Below are positions 8,590 to 17,141 of a stretch of 43,967 bases of DNA, piece after piece (positions within the stretch are counted from its first letter, which is position 1; the number at the start of each line of letters is the position of its first letter). The translations under genes and the position numbers were made by a program. A model generated the notes under the pieces. The model was not told the DNA's origin. It worked only from the letters and a program-made list of their open reading frames with translations, and searched no databases. Source of the DNA: Clostridia bacterium (lineage in GTDB: Bacteria; Bacillota; Clostridia; UBA1212; UBA1255); NCBI GenBank assembly GCA_017620915.1, contig JAFZSK010000062.1, positions 1-43,967 on the forward strand, in the 5' to 3' direction.

Positions 8590-8880
8590 GTGTACTTCTT
8601 CCCTCTACTCAATTCTTTTAGTCTAAATGAAGATTTTAGCAAGGTTGTTATATTCATAAATACTTCTGATACAAGTAGTTTTGCTGGTGAATCAGATGAG
8701 GAACTCATAAAATAAGTCATCATTCACGAGTTAGGGCACGCATTAAAACTTGCACACCCGATGGAGCCAAATGGACTACAACCAGTTCTAAATGCAAGGA
8801 ATAACTATCCCTATAATTCGTTTTTGATTAGCGATAATTATTTAACAATTGCAAATGAGATTAAACATATTTTTGAGTAA
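8590..8880 (+). pseudogene. Decayed zinc metallopeptidase fragment
   Basis: The plus-strand frame ending at 8880 encodes IFINTSD...SDEELIK, then a TAA stop (8713-8715), then VIIHELGHALKLAHPMEP and about 40 more residues. HELGHALKLAH is a HExxHxxxxxH zinc site of metzincin-type peptidases. The in-frame stop just before the active site, the short length and the absence of a ribosome binding site mark it as a remnant. It is AT-rich like the island. The GTG at 8590 only marks where the open frame can first be followed; it is not a proven start. Confidence 0.6.
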
Positions 8881-8910
8881 GTGATCGTAAATTATTATCA
8901 TGTACCCGCA

Positions 8911-8947
8911 GGCTGACTTTCATTGTCATAATGAGAGCAGGCCTTTT
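8911..8947 (+). terminator. Imperfect hairpin with T tail
   Basis: GGCTGACTTTCAT (8911-8923) pairs with ATGAGAGCAGGCC (8931-8943), with a small internal mismatch, and TTTT follows. It lies just after the metallopeptidase remnant and could have been its terminator. Confidence 0.4.
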
Positions 8948-8997
8948 AGGGCACTTCTCATAACACATTCAAAATCTTACTCTTAGATACTCCCGTC

Positions 8998-9036
8998 GGC
9001 TGGTCCTCAATATCCTTATGAGAACCAGCCTTTCTT
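8998..9036 (+). terminator. Hairpin with T-rich tail between pseudogene and tRNAs
   Basis: GGCTGGTCCTCA (8998-9009) pairs with TGAGAACCAGCC (9019-9030), one wobble pair, followed by TTTCTT on the plus strand. The same hairpin lies downstream of the minus-strand tRNA pair, but there it lacks a T run. Confidence 0.5.
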
Positions 9037-9078
9037 GCCGGTTTTCGTGTGCCGATCTTTTTAGACTACACACCTTTA

Positions 9079-9160
9079 TGGGAGATTGTGGATTCGAACC
9101 ACAGAAGGCATTGCCAGCAGATTTACAGTCTGTCCCCTTTGGCCACTCGGGAAATCTCCC
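9079..9160 (-). tRNA. tRNA-Tyr (GTA)
   Basis: The minus strand folds as an 82-nt class II tRNA. The acceptor GGGAGAT pairs with ATCTCCC, the anticodon arm is CAGACTGTAAATCTG with anticodon GTA, there is a long variable arm, and the T arm is TGTGGTTCGAATCCACA. CCA is not encoded. It is transcribed with the tRNA-Thr 11 bp upstream. Confidence 0.95.
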
Positions 9161-9171
9161 ATGCCCCACAG

Positions 9172-9244
9172 AGCTGGTGGACGGATTTGAACCCCCGACC
9201 TATTGATTACAAATCAATTGCTCTACCAGCTGAGCTACACCAGC
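9172..9244 (-). tRNA. tRNA-Thr (TGT)
   Basis: The minus strand folds as a 73-nt class I tRNA. The acceptor GCTGGTG pairs with CACCAGC, the anticodon arm is ATTGATTTGTAATCAAT with anticodon TGT, and the T arm contains GGTTCAAATCC. CCA is not encoded. A consensus promoter lies just upstream. Confidence 0.95.
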
Positions 9245-9280
9245 GCATGTCTGAACGCGTTGGGCGCGACAGCGTTGCCG

Positions 9281-9309
9281 ATTATACTACATGGCAAATG
9301 GGTTGTCAA
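9281..9309 (-). promoter_or_regulatory. Consensus promoter of the tRNA-Thr/tRNA-Tyr unit
   Basis: On the minus strand TTGACA (9309-9304), 17 bp, TATAAT (9286-9281). Both boxes are perfect, as expected for a strong stable-RNA promoter, and it lies about 37 bp before the tRNA-Thr. The remaining 9310-9440 holds A/T tracts but no clear GC-rich terminator for the gene that ends at 9441. Confidence 0.85.
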
Positions 9310-9440
9310 GCGGTTTTTTCAACAGTTCTGCACCCCAACGGCTCTCGCTCATTTTTTTGCGGAATGAAAAACTTTTTCTCAAAATCAGGCCAAGTTTCAC
9401 TTTTTTTCAGAAATCGCCGCAAACCGGCACAGAACTATAC

Positions 9441-11201
9441 TTATTTTACTGTAACAGTAACAACAAATTGATTGTCCCCCGCGATGGCCACGGTGACTGT
9501 GGCGGCGCCGGGAGATATGGGCGTGATGATGCCGTTGTCGCTCACGCGAAGCACAGTCTCATCGCTGACGGTGTAGGTCACCGGGAAGCGTTTGACGCTG
9601 ACCATAACGTTGCTGTTGTACGCCTCCGCCCAGGTGTGGTCGGAAAAGCGCACCAGGCCGCGGATCTGCGGCAAATGCGTCTGGCCCACGGTCAGTTCGT
9701 AGCTGCTGATCACCGGAGTGAAGGAAACCACCGTTTTGGTGCTGCTGCCCTGGAACTCTTCGAAGGAATCGCGCACATACACTTTGAGCGAGGTCTCGAA
9801 GCGCTTGTACCGCACTTTGACTGTAGTTTCGCCGGTGGCGTTTTTCGCGGTGATCTTGCCGTTTTTGATGGAGATCAGCGAATTGTCGTAGCCGGAGAAT
9901 TTGAGTTTGCCGGTGTCCTTCAGTTCGTACGCGGACAACATCGGGTCCAGCCAGACGAAGCCGATGTTGACGTCCGACTCGCCGGGGTACAGTTCGATCA
10001 CGCGGGAGTAGGAGGCAATACCGATCATCGGCGAATCCTTCGGCCGCTCTGTCAGCCATTGACCGCACTGGATGCCCAGGACGCCGTTGCCCTCCGGCTG
10101 CGGCTCGCCTTGATATAGTTCCAGCGTGATCGTCTGGAACGCCGTGGCCCATTTGCCCCAGTTGCCGCTGCCGCCGTCGCTGAACGCGTAACCGATAAAC
10201 AACTTGTCCTTCAGCTGGATGTGTCCGTCCGGCCGCCGGCTGACGCCCAGGCTGTGCAGGTGCTTGTACAGGCCCTCGCACAGATACTGCGACTCATAGA
10301 ACGTGATGCCGTCCTCCGATTCCAGCAGGAACAGGCCGCTCTTCTCATCGTGGCCGTACTGCGTGGTGAAGGCAACGAACTTGCCCGCGTCCTCCAGATA
10401 CGCTATGTCGGCGGAATGGCGGCTGTTGATCTTCTCGTACGCCTCGCCCCGGTACGTGAGCCGCGCGGGCCAGTCCTCCGCGGTGTCGGAGGTCGCGACC
10501 CGGATATGATCCCCGTCCGGGCACGCCCAGGAGTAGTACATATACAGTACGCCGTCCTGAACTACAAAGCTGGGTTCGCCGGCGCCGTATGTTGACGCCC
10601 CCTCGTCGTAATAAATGACCGGTGCGGGATCGCCGCCCCAGCCACCTCCGTTCCATTTCTCGTACGGACCGTCGGGATTTTTGGAGCGCGCAACGAAGAC
10701 ATTGTTATTGACGCCGCCCTCCACGATGGTGGACGTGTAGCCCAGATAATAATACCCGCCGAAATAGCTCACACCGGGGTCGCAGCACGAAAACCGGTCC
10801 ATGGAATCGGGCGTGGGCACCAGCACGATCTTCTCATCGCCGAAATGCACACCGTCGTCGGAATGTTTGTACGAGATCCAGTCCCACTCGCCGCCGTAGC
10901 CGGGCGTGGAAAACCAGGCGTCGCACGAACCGTCCGCGTAATACATGATCGAGGGGCCGTAGCGGTAGCCGGAACCGTCCGCGGGCGGCATGTAAATTAC
11001 ATCGGGCTCGCCGGCGGCAGCGGCGCGCACATGCGTACCGGGATCGGGCTCCACCGGGGGCAACGTGTCGCTAAACAGCTTCGGCCCCTTCGAACGGCAG
11101 CCGGTCAACAACAAAAACACTGCGGCCAGCGCAGCGGTCAATACCGTTGCGGCCAGCGCGGTGAACACTGATTTCTTTGGTTGTTTTTTATTAGAACCCA
11201 T
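9441..11201 (-). CDS. GH43-like five-bladed propeller lipoprotein with Ig-like C-terminus
   Basis: A 586-residue predicted surface lipoprotein: signal segment, then lipobox LLTGC (Cys35). Residues ~60-370 carry blade motifs of GH43/GH32-type glycosidases (YRYGPSIMYY, CCDPGVSYFGGYYYLGY, GAGEPSFVVQDGVLYMYYS), with acidic residues suited to catalysis but not assignable with certainty. The last ~90 residues (ITPISPGAATVTVAI) resemble a bacterial Ig-like (Big_2) domain. It would act on an external glycan; the substrate is unknown. The start at 11201 (or 11213) lies within the end of the preceding gene, so translation is probably coupled. It is the last gene of a possible minus-strand operon. Confidence 0.72.
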   Translation of the reverse strand: MGSNKKQPKKSVFTALAATVLTAALAAVFLLLTGCRSKGPKLFSDTLPPVEPDPGTHVRAAAAGEPDVIYMPPADGSGYRYGPSIMYYADGSCDAWFSTPGYGGEWDWISYKHSDDGVHFGDEKIVLVPTPDSMDRFSCCDPGVSYFGGYYYLGYTSTIVEGGVNNNVFVARSKNPDGPYEKWNGGGWGGDPAPVIYYDEGASTYGAGEPSFVVQDGVLYMYYSWACPDGDHIRVATSDTAEDWPARLTYRGEAYEKINSRHSADIAYLEDAGKFVAFTTQYGHDEKSGLFLLESEDGITFYESQYLCEGLYKHLHSLGVSRRPDGHIQLKDKLFIGYAFSDGGSGNWGKWATAFQTITLELYQGEPQPEGNGVLGIQCGQWLTERPKDSPMIGIASYSRVIELYPGESDVNIGFVWLDPMLSAYELKDTGKLKFSGYDNSLISIKNGKITAKNATGETTVKVRYKRFETSLKVYVRDSFEEFQGSSTKTVVSFTPVISSYELTVGQTHLPQIRGLVRFSDHTWAEAYNSNVMVSVKRFPVTYTVSDETVLRVSDNGIITPISPGAATVTVAIAGDNQFVVTVTVK

Positions 11202-11907
11202 TCTGCAAGTCATCCACAAACCCGCCCAGCTCGCGAAGGATGCTGAGCATCATCATATATTGCTCCTGCGCCTGCGGGTCTCTGTTCGGGTCCCGCGGGT
11301 CGCCTTTCAGGTCCTGCGCGTACCGGCGCAGCAGCGGGATCGCGCGGTGATCCTTCAGTTCGGACAACGCCAGCGCGCTGTCGAAAAGCGCCTCGGAGCC
11401 GGTGGGTTCGGTCTTCAGCATCGCCTTGAACTGCATCTTGAGCAGGCTGTACACCGCGCCGCAGCTTTCGGCAGAGCGCAGCTCGGGTCTGTCCCCCAGC
11501 ACGACCGCCAGGTGATATCGGCGGAAAAACGGCTGGTTTTCCGGATCAAAATACGTTAGCAGTTCGTCATCCGGCAGCCAGGTCGCCAGCGTGAAGCAGA
11601 GCGTCTCCAGGAGCGCTTCGTCGTCCTGCTCGTGCAGGTTGTCAAACGCGCGCCTGGCCAGCTCCAGCGAGCGGGCGTCGCCGGACACGATGCAGTTGTT
11701 AAAGAACTGGAGCAGCAGCATGACTTCGTCGCTGTCCGCGTTCCAGCGGTCGCGGGCATCGGGCTGGTAATATTTGATCTCGGTCGCGGGCAGGGTCAAT
11801 AACCGCGAACTCTCCACCGTGTCGTACACCAGTTCGGTGCCGCGGGCGGAAAGGTCATTGTCCGTTGCGGGATTGAGGTTATCAATTTGGTCGTAATTGT
11901 CCGTCAT
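11191..11907 (-). CDS. Conserved-looking hypothetical protein
   Basis: A 238-residue soluble, acidic protein with many Leu/Ala-rich helices (SLELARRAF, LALSELKDHRAIPLLRRYA) that suggest a helical-repeat fold, possibly HEAT-like. No family recognised. The start at 11907 is supported by AAGGAGG 7 bases upstream. The gene overlaps the start of the GH43-like lipoprotein and follows a membrane protein by 46 bp, so it is likely co-expressed with them. A role as a scaffold or regulator would be a guess. Confidence 0.75.
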   Translation of the reverse strand: MTDNYDQIDNLNPATDNDLSARGTELVYDTVESSRLLTLPATEIKYYQPDARDRWNADSDEVMLLLQFFNNCIVSGDARSLELARRAFDNLHEQDDEALLETLCFTLATWLPDDELLTYFDPENQPFFRRYHLAVVLGDRPELRSAESCGAVYSLLKMQFKAMLKTEPTGSEALFDSALALSELKDHRAIPLLRRYAQDLKGDPRDPNRDPQAQEQYMMMLSILRELGGFVDDLQNGF

Positions 11908-11953
11908 CCGGTCCTCCTTGTATTGTCCGCGGAAACGCGCGGGCAACGTATTG

Positions 11954-12574
11954 TCAACGCTTCTTCGGCTCGGAATACACCAGCCGCCGCAGGAACGGGC
12001 TCTTCAGCTCACGCTTGAATACCCGCCGCCCGGTGAAGCCCATCCAGTAGCCGAACGCCGGCGCCGGAAGCGTGAGCAGCGTCACCAGCAGGCCGCGCAG
12101 ATACGTGGCAGAGGGTATCGGGCACAGCTCGTGGGGCGCGCCTTCGATCAGCCGCAAGAGCCAGTAGAACGGCATGTACACCACGATGCGCAGGTAGCCG
12201 TTGAGGGTCTCGATCACGAATTTGGGATGGTGCACGATCACGTACTTGTTGGCCAGGAAGATCACCAGGAAACCCACGGCGTTGATCAGCAGCCACGCGA
12301 ACAACGCGCACACCAGGCCCTTCAGCGGGTAACGCACCCAGTTGTACGGCTTGCGGTCGCGCTCGCCGAAGCCGTGCAGCAGCAGGTACGCGATGATCAG
12401 GTAGATCAGGAAGTTGACCAGCGTGTAGATGCTCTGGGACAGGTCGGGGGCAATGATATTATGCAGCGCGATCATGATCAGCGGGTACGCCGCCCAGGAA
12501 AGGATCACGCCCATGAAGTAGCTGAGCAGGCACCAGCCCGTGCCTTTGACGTGGGTCAATATGTTGTTTTTCAC
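11954..12574 (-). CDS. Multi-pass membrane protein of unknown function
   Basis: A 206-residue integral membrane protein with about five hydrophobic segments (for example YTLVNFLIYLIIAYLLL and GLVCALFAWLLINAVGFLVIFLA) and a basic C-terminus. No transporter signature recognised; the size and segment pattern are loosely GtrA-like. A GTG start at 12574 is chosen because GAGGAGGT precedes it by about 10 bases. It begins 41 bp after the NuoG-like gene and could be on the same transcript as the NuoEFG-like genes. Confidence 0.7.
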   Translation of the reverse strand: MKNNILTHVKGTGWCLLSYFMGVILSWAAYPLIMIALHNIIAPDLSQSIYTLVNFLIYLIIAYLLLHGFGERDRKPYNWVRYPLKGLVCALFAWLLINAVGFLVIFLANKYVIVHHPKFVIETLNGYLRIVVYMPFYWLLRLIEGAPHELCPIPSATYLRGLLVTLLTLPAPAFGYWMGFTGRRVFKRELKSPFLRRLVYSEPKKR

Positions 12575-12615
12575 GGTGCGGCCACCTCCTCAGCTTAAAC
12601 AGTCAATAACAACGG

Positions 12616-15318
12616 TCAAAACGCGGCCTTCACGCGGACCACCTTAACGCCGTCCGCCGTCTCCGGCAGTTCCCGCACGCCGAACGCCAGCACCAGGTCA
12701 ACGCCGCCGTTCTTGAGCAGCGCCTTCTGTGCGTCGTTTATCCGGGCGATCCCCAACGCGGCGAGTCTGCCGCTGCTGATGCCGTACGAATTGTCCGCCA
12801 GCAGCTGGGCTTTGAGTTCCGGCGCGCCGCTGAAATTGTGGGAGATCGCGGTCCTGCGGCTTTCTTCCATTGCCGCCGGCACAGTGGCAATATCCTCCGC
12901 CGCCGCGAACACGAGGTTCTTCAGTTTGCCGGTCAGTTCGGCCACGTGACCAAGTTCAGCGTCTGACAACACCGGCGACACCACCACTGCCACACGTTCC
13001 GCTGCGGCGGCTTCCGCGAGCGCCTCGGTATACTGCGCCGCCTGCCCTTTCGCGGCAGTAAGCAGCCGCGGCAGTTCAAACCGGCCCAGCGTGCACAGCA
13101 GCTGCGCGTCTTTGCCCTTCGCGGGCAATACCCGGGTGACTTTATCGCCGCACGCCGCCACGCGCACCGTGCAGCCCGCGGGACACATCCGACAGGTGGT
13201 CTCGGTGTATTCTTCGCGCACCGGCACCTGCTTGTCCAGCGCGGTCTTTTCAGTGAGGGCACCGGTGGGACAGACGCTCACGCACAGGCCGCAGGAAAGG
13301 CACTCGGTATCGGCGAGCGGCAGTCCGAACTCCGGCTGCACGATAGTATCGAAGCCGCGGCCGACAAGGCCCAGCACGGTCTTGCCCGCCAGCTGTTCGC
13401 AGGCGCGGGCGCACAGGCCGCACAGGATGCATTTATCGGTATCGCGCACGAAATATTCGCTTTCCACGCGCATGTTGCGGTCGTGACGGAAGCCTTCGAC
13501 GCGTTCGGGGTGGATGTCGTATTGACCGGCGTAGCGCGCCAGTTTGCACTCGAAATAGTCCATACAGCCGCATTCCAGGCAGCGGGCTGCCTCCGCGCGC
13601 GCCTCGTCAGGCGTGAAGCCTTTGGCGTATTCGCGGAAATTGGAGCGGCGGGTCTCGGCGTTGTCCTCTGCCATATGCACGCGGTCCGAAGGTTCGGCGA
13701 GCCGGTGGGCATACAGTGTTTTGACCTGCGCGTCGCTCAGTTTGCGGCGGGACAGGAACGGTTTGCGGGCAGCATTTGCTTTGTCCACGCAGCCGGCAGC
13801 CAGGTACTCATCCACGGCTTTGGCGGCTTTCTGCGCTTCGGCGATGGCGGCCACCGCGATCCCGGGGCCCTTGTTCGTCACGTCGCCGCAGGCGAACACG
13901 CCGGTCAGATTTGTCTCGAAAGTATCTTCATCGGCGACTACGGTGTTCTTCCGGGTCAGTTCCAACCCGTCCAGTCCGGCGGGGTCAACGCCCTGCCCGA
14001 TGGCCATTATGACCGTGTCGACGTCAATATACTCAAACTTGCCCTCTACCGGCACAGGCGAACGGCGTCCGGAGGCGTCCGGCGCACCGAGCTCCATGAC
14101 CTGCGCTTTCACGGTCTTTACGCGGCCGTCGGCGCCGGCGATCAGTTCCGCGGGGTTGCACAGGAACTTGAACACCACGCCTTCTTCCTCGGCCTCGGTG
14201 ATCTCGATCTGCTCCGCGGGCATCTCCGCGCGGGTGCGGCGGTAGATCGTATAAACTTCTTTGGCACCGAGCCGGACGGCGGTGCGGCAGGCGTCCATGG
14301 CGGTGTTGCCGCCGCCGCAGATCGCGACTTTTTCGCCGATGTCAGGGCGACCGCCGGTGGCCACTTCCCGCAGGAAGTCAATGCCCCCCAGCACGCCTTT
14401 CAGGTCTTCGCCGGGCACGCGCATCTTGCTGCTGACCCAGGCGCCGATGGCAACGACCACCGCGTCGTTGTCCGCGCGCAACTGATCAAAGCTCACGTCG
14501 CGTCCGATGCGCACGCCGGTCTTTATGGTGATGCCGAGGCTCTCGAGAATGGCAATTTCTTTGCGCAGCACGTCTTTGGGCAGCCGGTATTCGGGGATGC
14601 CGTAGCGCAGCATGCCGCCGGCTTCGGGCATGGCTTCGTATACCGTGACGCTGTGGCCCTTGCGCGCCAGTGCGGAGGCCGCGGTCAATCCTGCGGGGCC
14701 GCCGCCGATGACCGCCACGGTTTTGCCCGTGCGGGCCGCGGCGGGTTTGAGGGTGGTAACGGCGTTGTCCGCGCGCGACAGATTCACGTCCGCCGCGAAG
14801 CGCTTGAGAGACGCGATGGAGATGGGTTCATCTAATTGCCCCCGGCGGCACTTCTTCTCGCAGGGATGCGGGCAGACGCGGCCGATAGACGCGGGCAGCG
14901 GGATCTTGTCCATGATCACGTCCAGCGCCTGGGCGTTGAGGCCGTTGGCGATCAGCCCCACGTACCCCTGGCAGTCGGTCTCGGCGGGGCACGCTTCCAT
15001 GCAGGGCGGGCGGCAATCGCCGGTATGATCCGACATCAGCAGCTCCAGCGCCAGTTTGCGCGCCTGGATCGTGCGCGGCGTATCGGTGTAGTATTCCATG
15101 CCGGCGGTGCGCTCATTGACTTCGGTGGAGCAGGAACGCAGCAGCTTGCCGCCGCCTTTCGCCTCGATCACGCACATGCCGCACGCGCCGTAGGACTTGA
15201 TCCGCGGATCGTGGCACAGCGTGGGGATCTCGATGCCGTACCGGGCGGCAACTTCGACTATCATCTCGCCGGCTTCGGCGCTGACGGGGATATCGTTGAT
15301 CTTGAATTCTATACTCAT
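12616..15318 (-). CDS. 2Fe-2S / GltD-like FAD-NADPH / NuoG-like fused oxidoreductase subunit
   Basis: A 900-residue multi-cofactor protein. Residues 1-80: plant-type [2Fe-2S] domain (CHDPRIKSYGACGMC). About 100-190: Cys clusters of the GltD/NfnB type (CRPPCMEACPAETDC, CPHPCEKKCRRG). About 200-520: two dinucleotide-binding domains, FAD (GGGPAGLTAA) and NAD(P)H (CGGGNTAMDA, YRRTRAEMPA), ending CGDVTNKGPG. Then ferredoxin clusters (CILCGLCARAC, CGLCVSVCP) and a stub of the NuoG/formate-dehydrogenase domain (CRMCPAGC) without a molybdopterin or H-cluster catalytic region. With the NuoF- and NuoE-like neighbours this suggests a soluble complex exchanging electrons among NADH, NADPH and ferredoxin, possibly by flavin-based bifurcation. 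Start chosen for GGAGG before ATG at 15318. Confidence 0.85.
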   Translation of the reverse strand: MSIEFKINDIPVSAEAGEMIVEVAARYGIEIPTLCHDPRIKSYGACGMCVIEAKGGGKLLRSCSTEVNERTAGMEYYTDTPRTIQARKLALELLMSDHTGDCRPPCMEACPAETDCQGYVGLIANGLNAQALDVIMDKIPLPASIGRVCPHPCEKKCRRGQLDEPISIASLKRFAADVNLSRADNAVTTLKPAAARTGKTVAVIGGGPAGLTAASALARKGHSVTVYEAMPEAGGMLRYGIPEYRLPKDVLRKEIAILESLGITIKTGVRIGRDVSFDQLRADNDAVVVAIGAWVSSKMRVPGEDLKGVLGGIDFLREVATGGRPDIGEKVAICGGGNTAMDACRTAVRLGAKEVYTIYRRTRAEMPAEQIEITEAEEEGVVFKFLCNPAELIAGADGRVKTVKAQVMELGAPDASGRRSPVPVEGKFEYIDVDTVIMAIGQGVDPAGLDGLELTRKNTVVADEDTFETNLTGVFACGDVTNKGPGIAVAAIAEAQKAAKAVDEYLAAGCVDKANAARKPFLSRRKLSDAQVKTLYAHRLAEPSDRVHMAEDNAETRRSNFREYAKGFTPDEARAEAARCLECGCMDYFECKLARYAGQYDIHPERVEGFRHDRNMRVESEYFVRDTDKCILCGLCARACEQLAGKTVLGLVGRGFDTIVQPEFGLPLADTECLSCGLCVSVCPTGALTEKTALDKQVPVREEYTETTCRMCPAGCTVRVAACGDKVTRVLPAKGKDAQLLCTLGRFELPRLLTAAKGQAAQYTEALAEAAAAERVAVVVSPVLSDAELGHVAELTGKLKNLVFAAAEDIATVPAAMEESRRTAISHNFSGAPELKAQLLADNSYGISSGRLAALGIARINDAQKALLKNGGVDLVLAFGVRELPETADGVKVVRVKAAF

Positions 15319-15335
15319 ATTGTCCGCCTCCAGTC

Positions 15336-17141
15336 TCAGCGGCGCACGATGGCGTCGAAGCGGCAGGTCTCGTAGCATTGACCGCAGCGTATGCATTTAT
15401 CGGTGTCAATATTGTGCGCTTCCTTCACCTTCCCGCTGATGGCACCCACGGGGCACTTGCGGGCACAGGCGGTGCAGCCGCGGCACTTGGCGGGGTCAAC
15501 GGCGTAACTCACCAGCGCCTTGCACGCCCCGGCGGGACAGCGCTGCTCTCTGATGTGCGCGTCGTATTCGTCGCGGAAGTACCGGATCGTGGTCAGCACC
15601 GGGTTCGGCGCCGTCTGACCCAGCCCGCACAGCGCGCCGTCTTTGATGGTCTTGCAGAGCTCTTCCAGCAGCTCCACGTCGCCCTCGCGGCCTTCGCCGT
15701 TCACGATGCGGGTCAATATTTCCAGCATCCGCTTGGTACCCAGCCGGCAGTGGATGCACTTGCCGCAGGACTCTTTCGTGGTGAAGTCCAGGAAGAACCG
15801 GGCCATCTCCACCATGCAGGTGGATTCGTCCATGACCACCATGCCGCCGGAGCCCATGATCGCGCCGGTGGCGGACAATTTCTTATAATCGATCACCGTA
15901 TCCAGCAGCTCCGCGGGGATGCAGCCGCCGGAGGGGCCGCCCATCTGGACTGCCTTGAACGCTTTGCCGCCGCGAATGCCGCCGCCAATGTCAAAAATGA
16001 CATCCTGCAGCGTTTTGCCCATGGGGATCTCCACGAGGCCGCCGCGCCGGATCTTGCCGGTGAGGGCGAATACCTTGGTTCCTTTGCTGTCCTCGGTGCC
16101 CAGTGCGGCAAACTTCTCGCCGCCTTCCAGCAGGATCCAGGGCACGTTGGCGAAGGTCTCTACGTTGTTGATGTTGGAGGGCTGCTGCCAGTAGCCTTTC
16201 TGCGCCGGGAACGGGGGCTTCAGGCGGGGCATGCCGCGTTGACCTTCAAGGGACTCGATGAGCGCCGTTTCCTCGCCGCACACGAACGCGCCGGCGCCGG
16301 CTTTGATGCGGAGGCGGCAGGAGAAGCCGCTGCCCAAAATATTGTCCCCTAAGAATCCGGCCTGTTCCGCCTGCGCGATTGCGTTCTTCAAACGTACGAT
16401 GGCGAGAGGATACTCCGCGCGCACGTACACGATCGCCTCGGAAGCGCCGATGGCGTACGCGCCGATCAGCATGCCTTCGATGAGGTTGTGCGGGTCGCTC
16501 TCGATGACCGCCCGGTCCATGAACGCGCCGGGATCGCCTTCGTCCGCGTTGCAAATCAGGTATTTGCGGCCGCTCTCGCTCTTGGAGCTGCGGGCGGCGT
16601 TCCACTTGAACCAGGTAGGGAAACCGGCGCCGCCGCGGCCCGCGAGGCCGGACACTTTGATCACGTCGATCACCTGCTCCGGCGTCAGTTCGGCGAGCAC
16701 TTTGCGCAGCGCCTTGTAGCCATCCGCGTCGATGTATTCTTCGATGCTCTCGGGGTTGATCTTGCCGCAGTGGCGCAGCGCGATGCGGGTCTGCTTGGCC
16801 AGGAACTGTTTGTCCTCGTCCTGCAGCGCGTATTTTGCCAGCGCGGTGGCGTCGAATTCGCCGGTCGCCAGCGCCTGGGCAAGCAGCGGCGCGAATTGTT
16901 CGTCGGTGCGGCAATACGTCCGGAGCAACTCTTTCCCGTCCGCGCCGTACACGTCGACGATAGGCTCCAGATAGCACATGCCGATACAGCCGGTGATTGT
17001 CAATTTCGCCAGTTCCGGCGCGCCGGGGGCATTCAGCTCGCGGTCCAGCGCGGCGTACACTTTGGCGGCGCCGGCGGCAATTCCGCAGCTGCCCTCTCCC
17101 ACTTTAATGATATATTTTACGTTGTCAGCCATTTGCGCCAC
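15336..17141 (-). CDS. NuoF/HydB-like NADH-binding flavoprotein subunit
   Basis: A 601-residue homolog of NuoF/HydB. In order: thioredoxin-like [2Fe-2S] domain (residues ~10-100; GSCGIAAG, TGCIGMCYLEP), NADH site (GRGGAGFPTW), FMN region (NADEGDPGAFMDR), [4Fe-4S] motif (SCGKCIHCRLGTKRM with a later CGLG), and two C-terminal [4Fe-4S] motifs (CRGCTACARKCP, CIRCGQCYETC). The extra N- and C-terminal clusters are typical of bifurcating complexes rather than respiratory complex I. It would take electrons from or give them to NADH and pass them to the neighbouring fusion subunit. It overlaps the NuoE-like gene by 17 bp; an alternative start at 17132 would give an 8-bp overlap. Confidence 0.93.
   Translation of the reverse strand: MAQMADNVKYIIKVGEGSCGIAAGAAKVYAALDRELNAPGAPELAKLTITGCIGMCYLEPIVDVYGADGKELLRTYCRTDEQFAPLLAQALATGEFDATALAKYALQDEDKQFLAKQTRIALRHCGKINPESIEEYIDADGYKALRKVLAELTPEQVIDVIKVSGLAGRGGAGFPTWFKWNAARSSKSESGRKYLICNADEGDPGAFMDRAVIESDPHNLIEGMLIGAYAIGASEAIVYVRAEYPLAIVRLKNAIAQAEQAGFLGDNILGSGFSCRLRIKAGAGAFVCGEETALIESLEGQRGMPRLKPPFPAQKGYWQQPSNINNVETFANVPWILLEGGEKFAALGTEDSKGTKVFALTGKIRRGGLVEIPMGKTLQDVIFDIGGGIRGGKAFKAVQMGGPSGGCIPAELLDTVIDYKKLSATGAIMGSGGMVVMDESTCMVEMARFFLDFTTKESCGKCIHCRLGTKRMLEILTRIVNGEGREGDVELLEELCKTIKDGALCGLGQTAPNPVLTTIRYFRDEYDAHIREQRCPAGACKALVSYAVDPAKCRGCTACARKCPVGAISGKVKEAHNIDTDKCIRCGQCYETCRFDAIVRR

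Noticed and set aside
8550-8657. Minus-strand 35-codon frame with a KKYTPEQRIVKLREKY end, loosely like a transposase N-terminus
   Set aside because: It is too short and ends at once; it overlaps the peptidase remnant on the other strand and no element ends are visible.
13483-14835. Plus-strand open frame of 450 codons
   Set aside because: It is antisense to the oxidoreductase fusion gene, whose cofactor motifs are unmistakable; no motif is visible on this strand.
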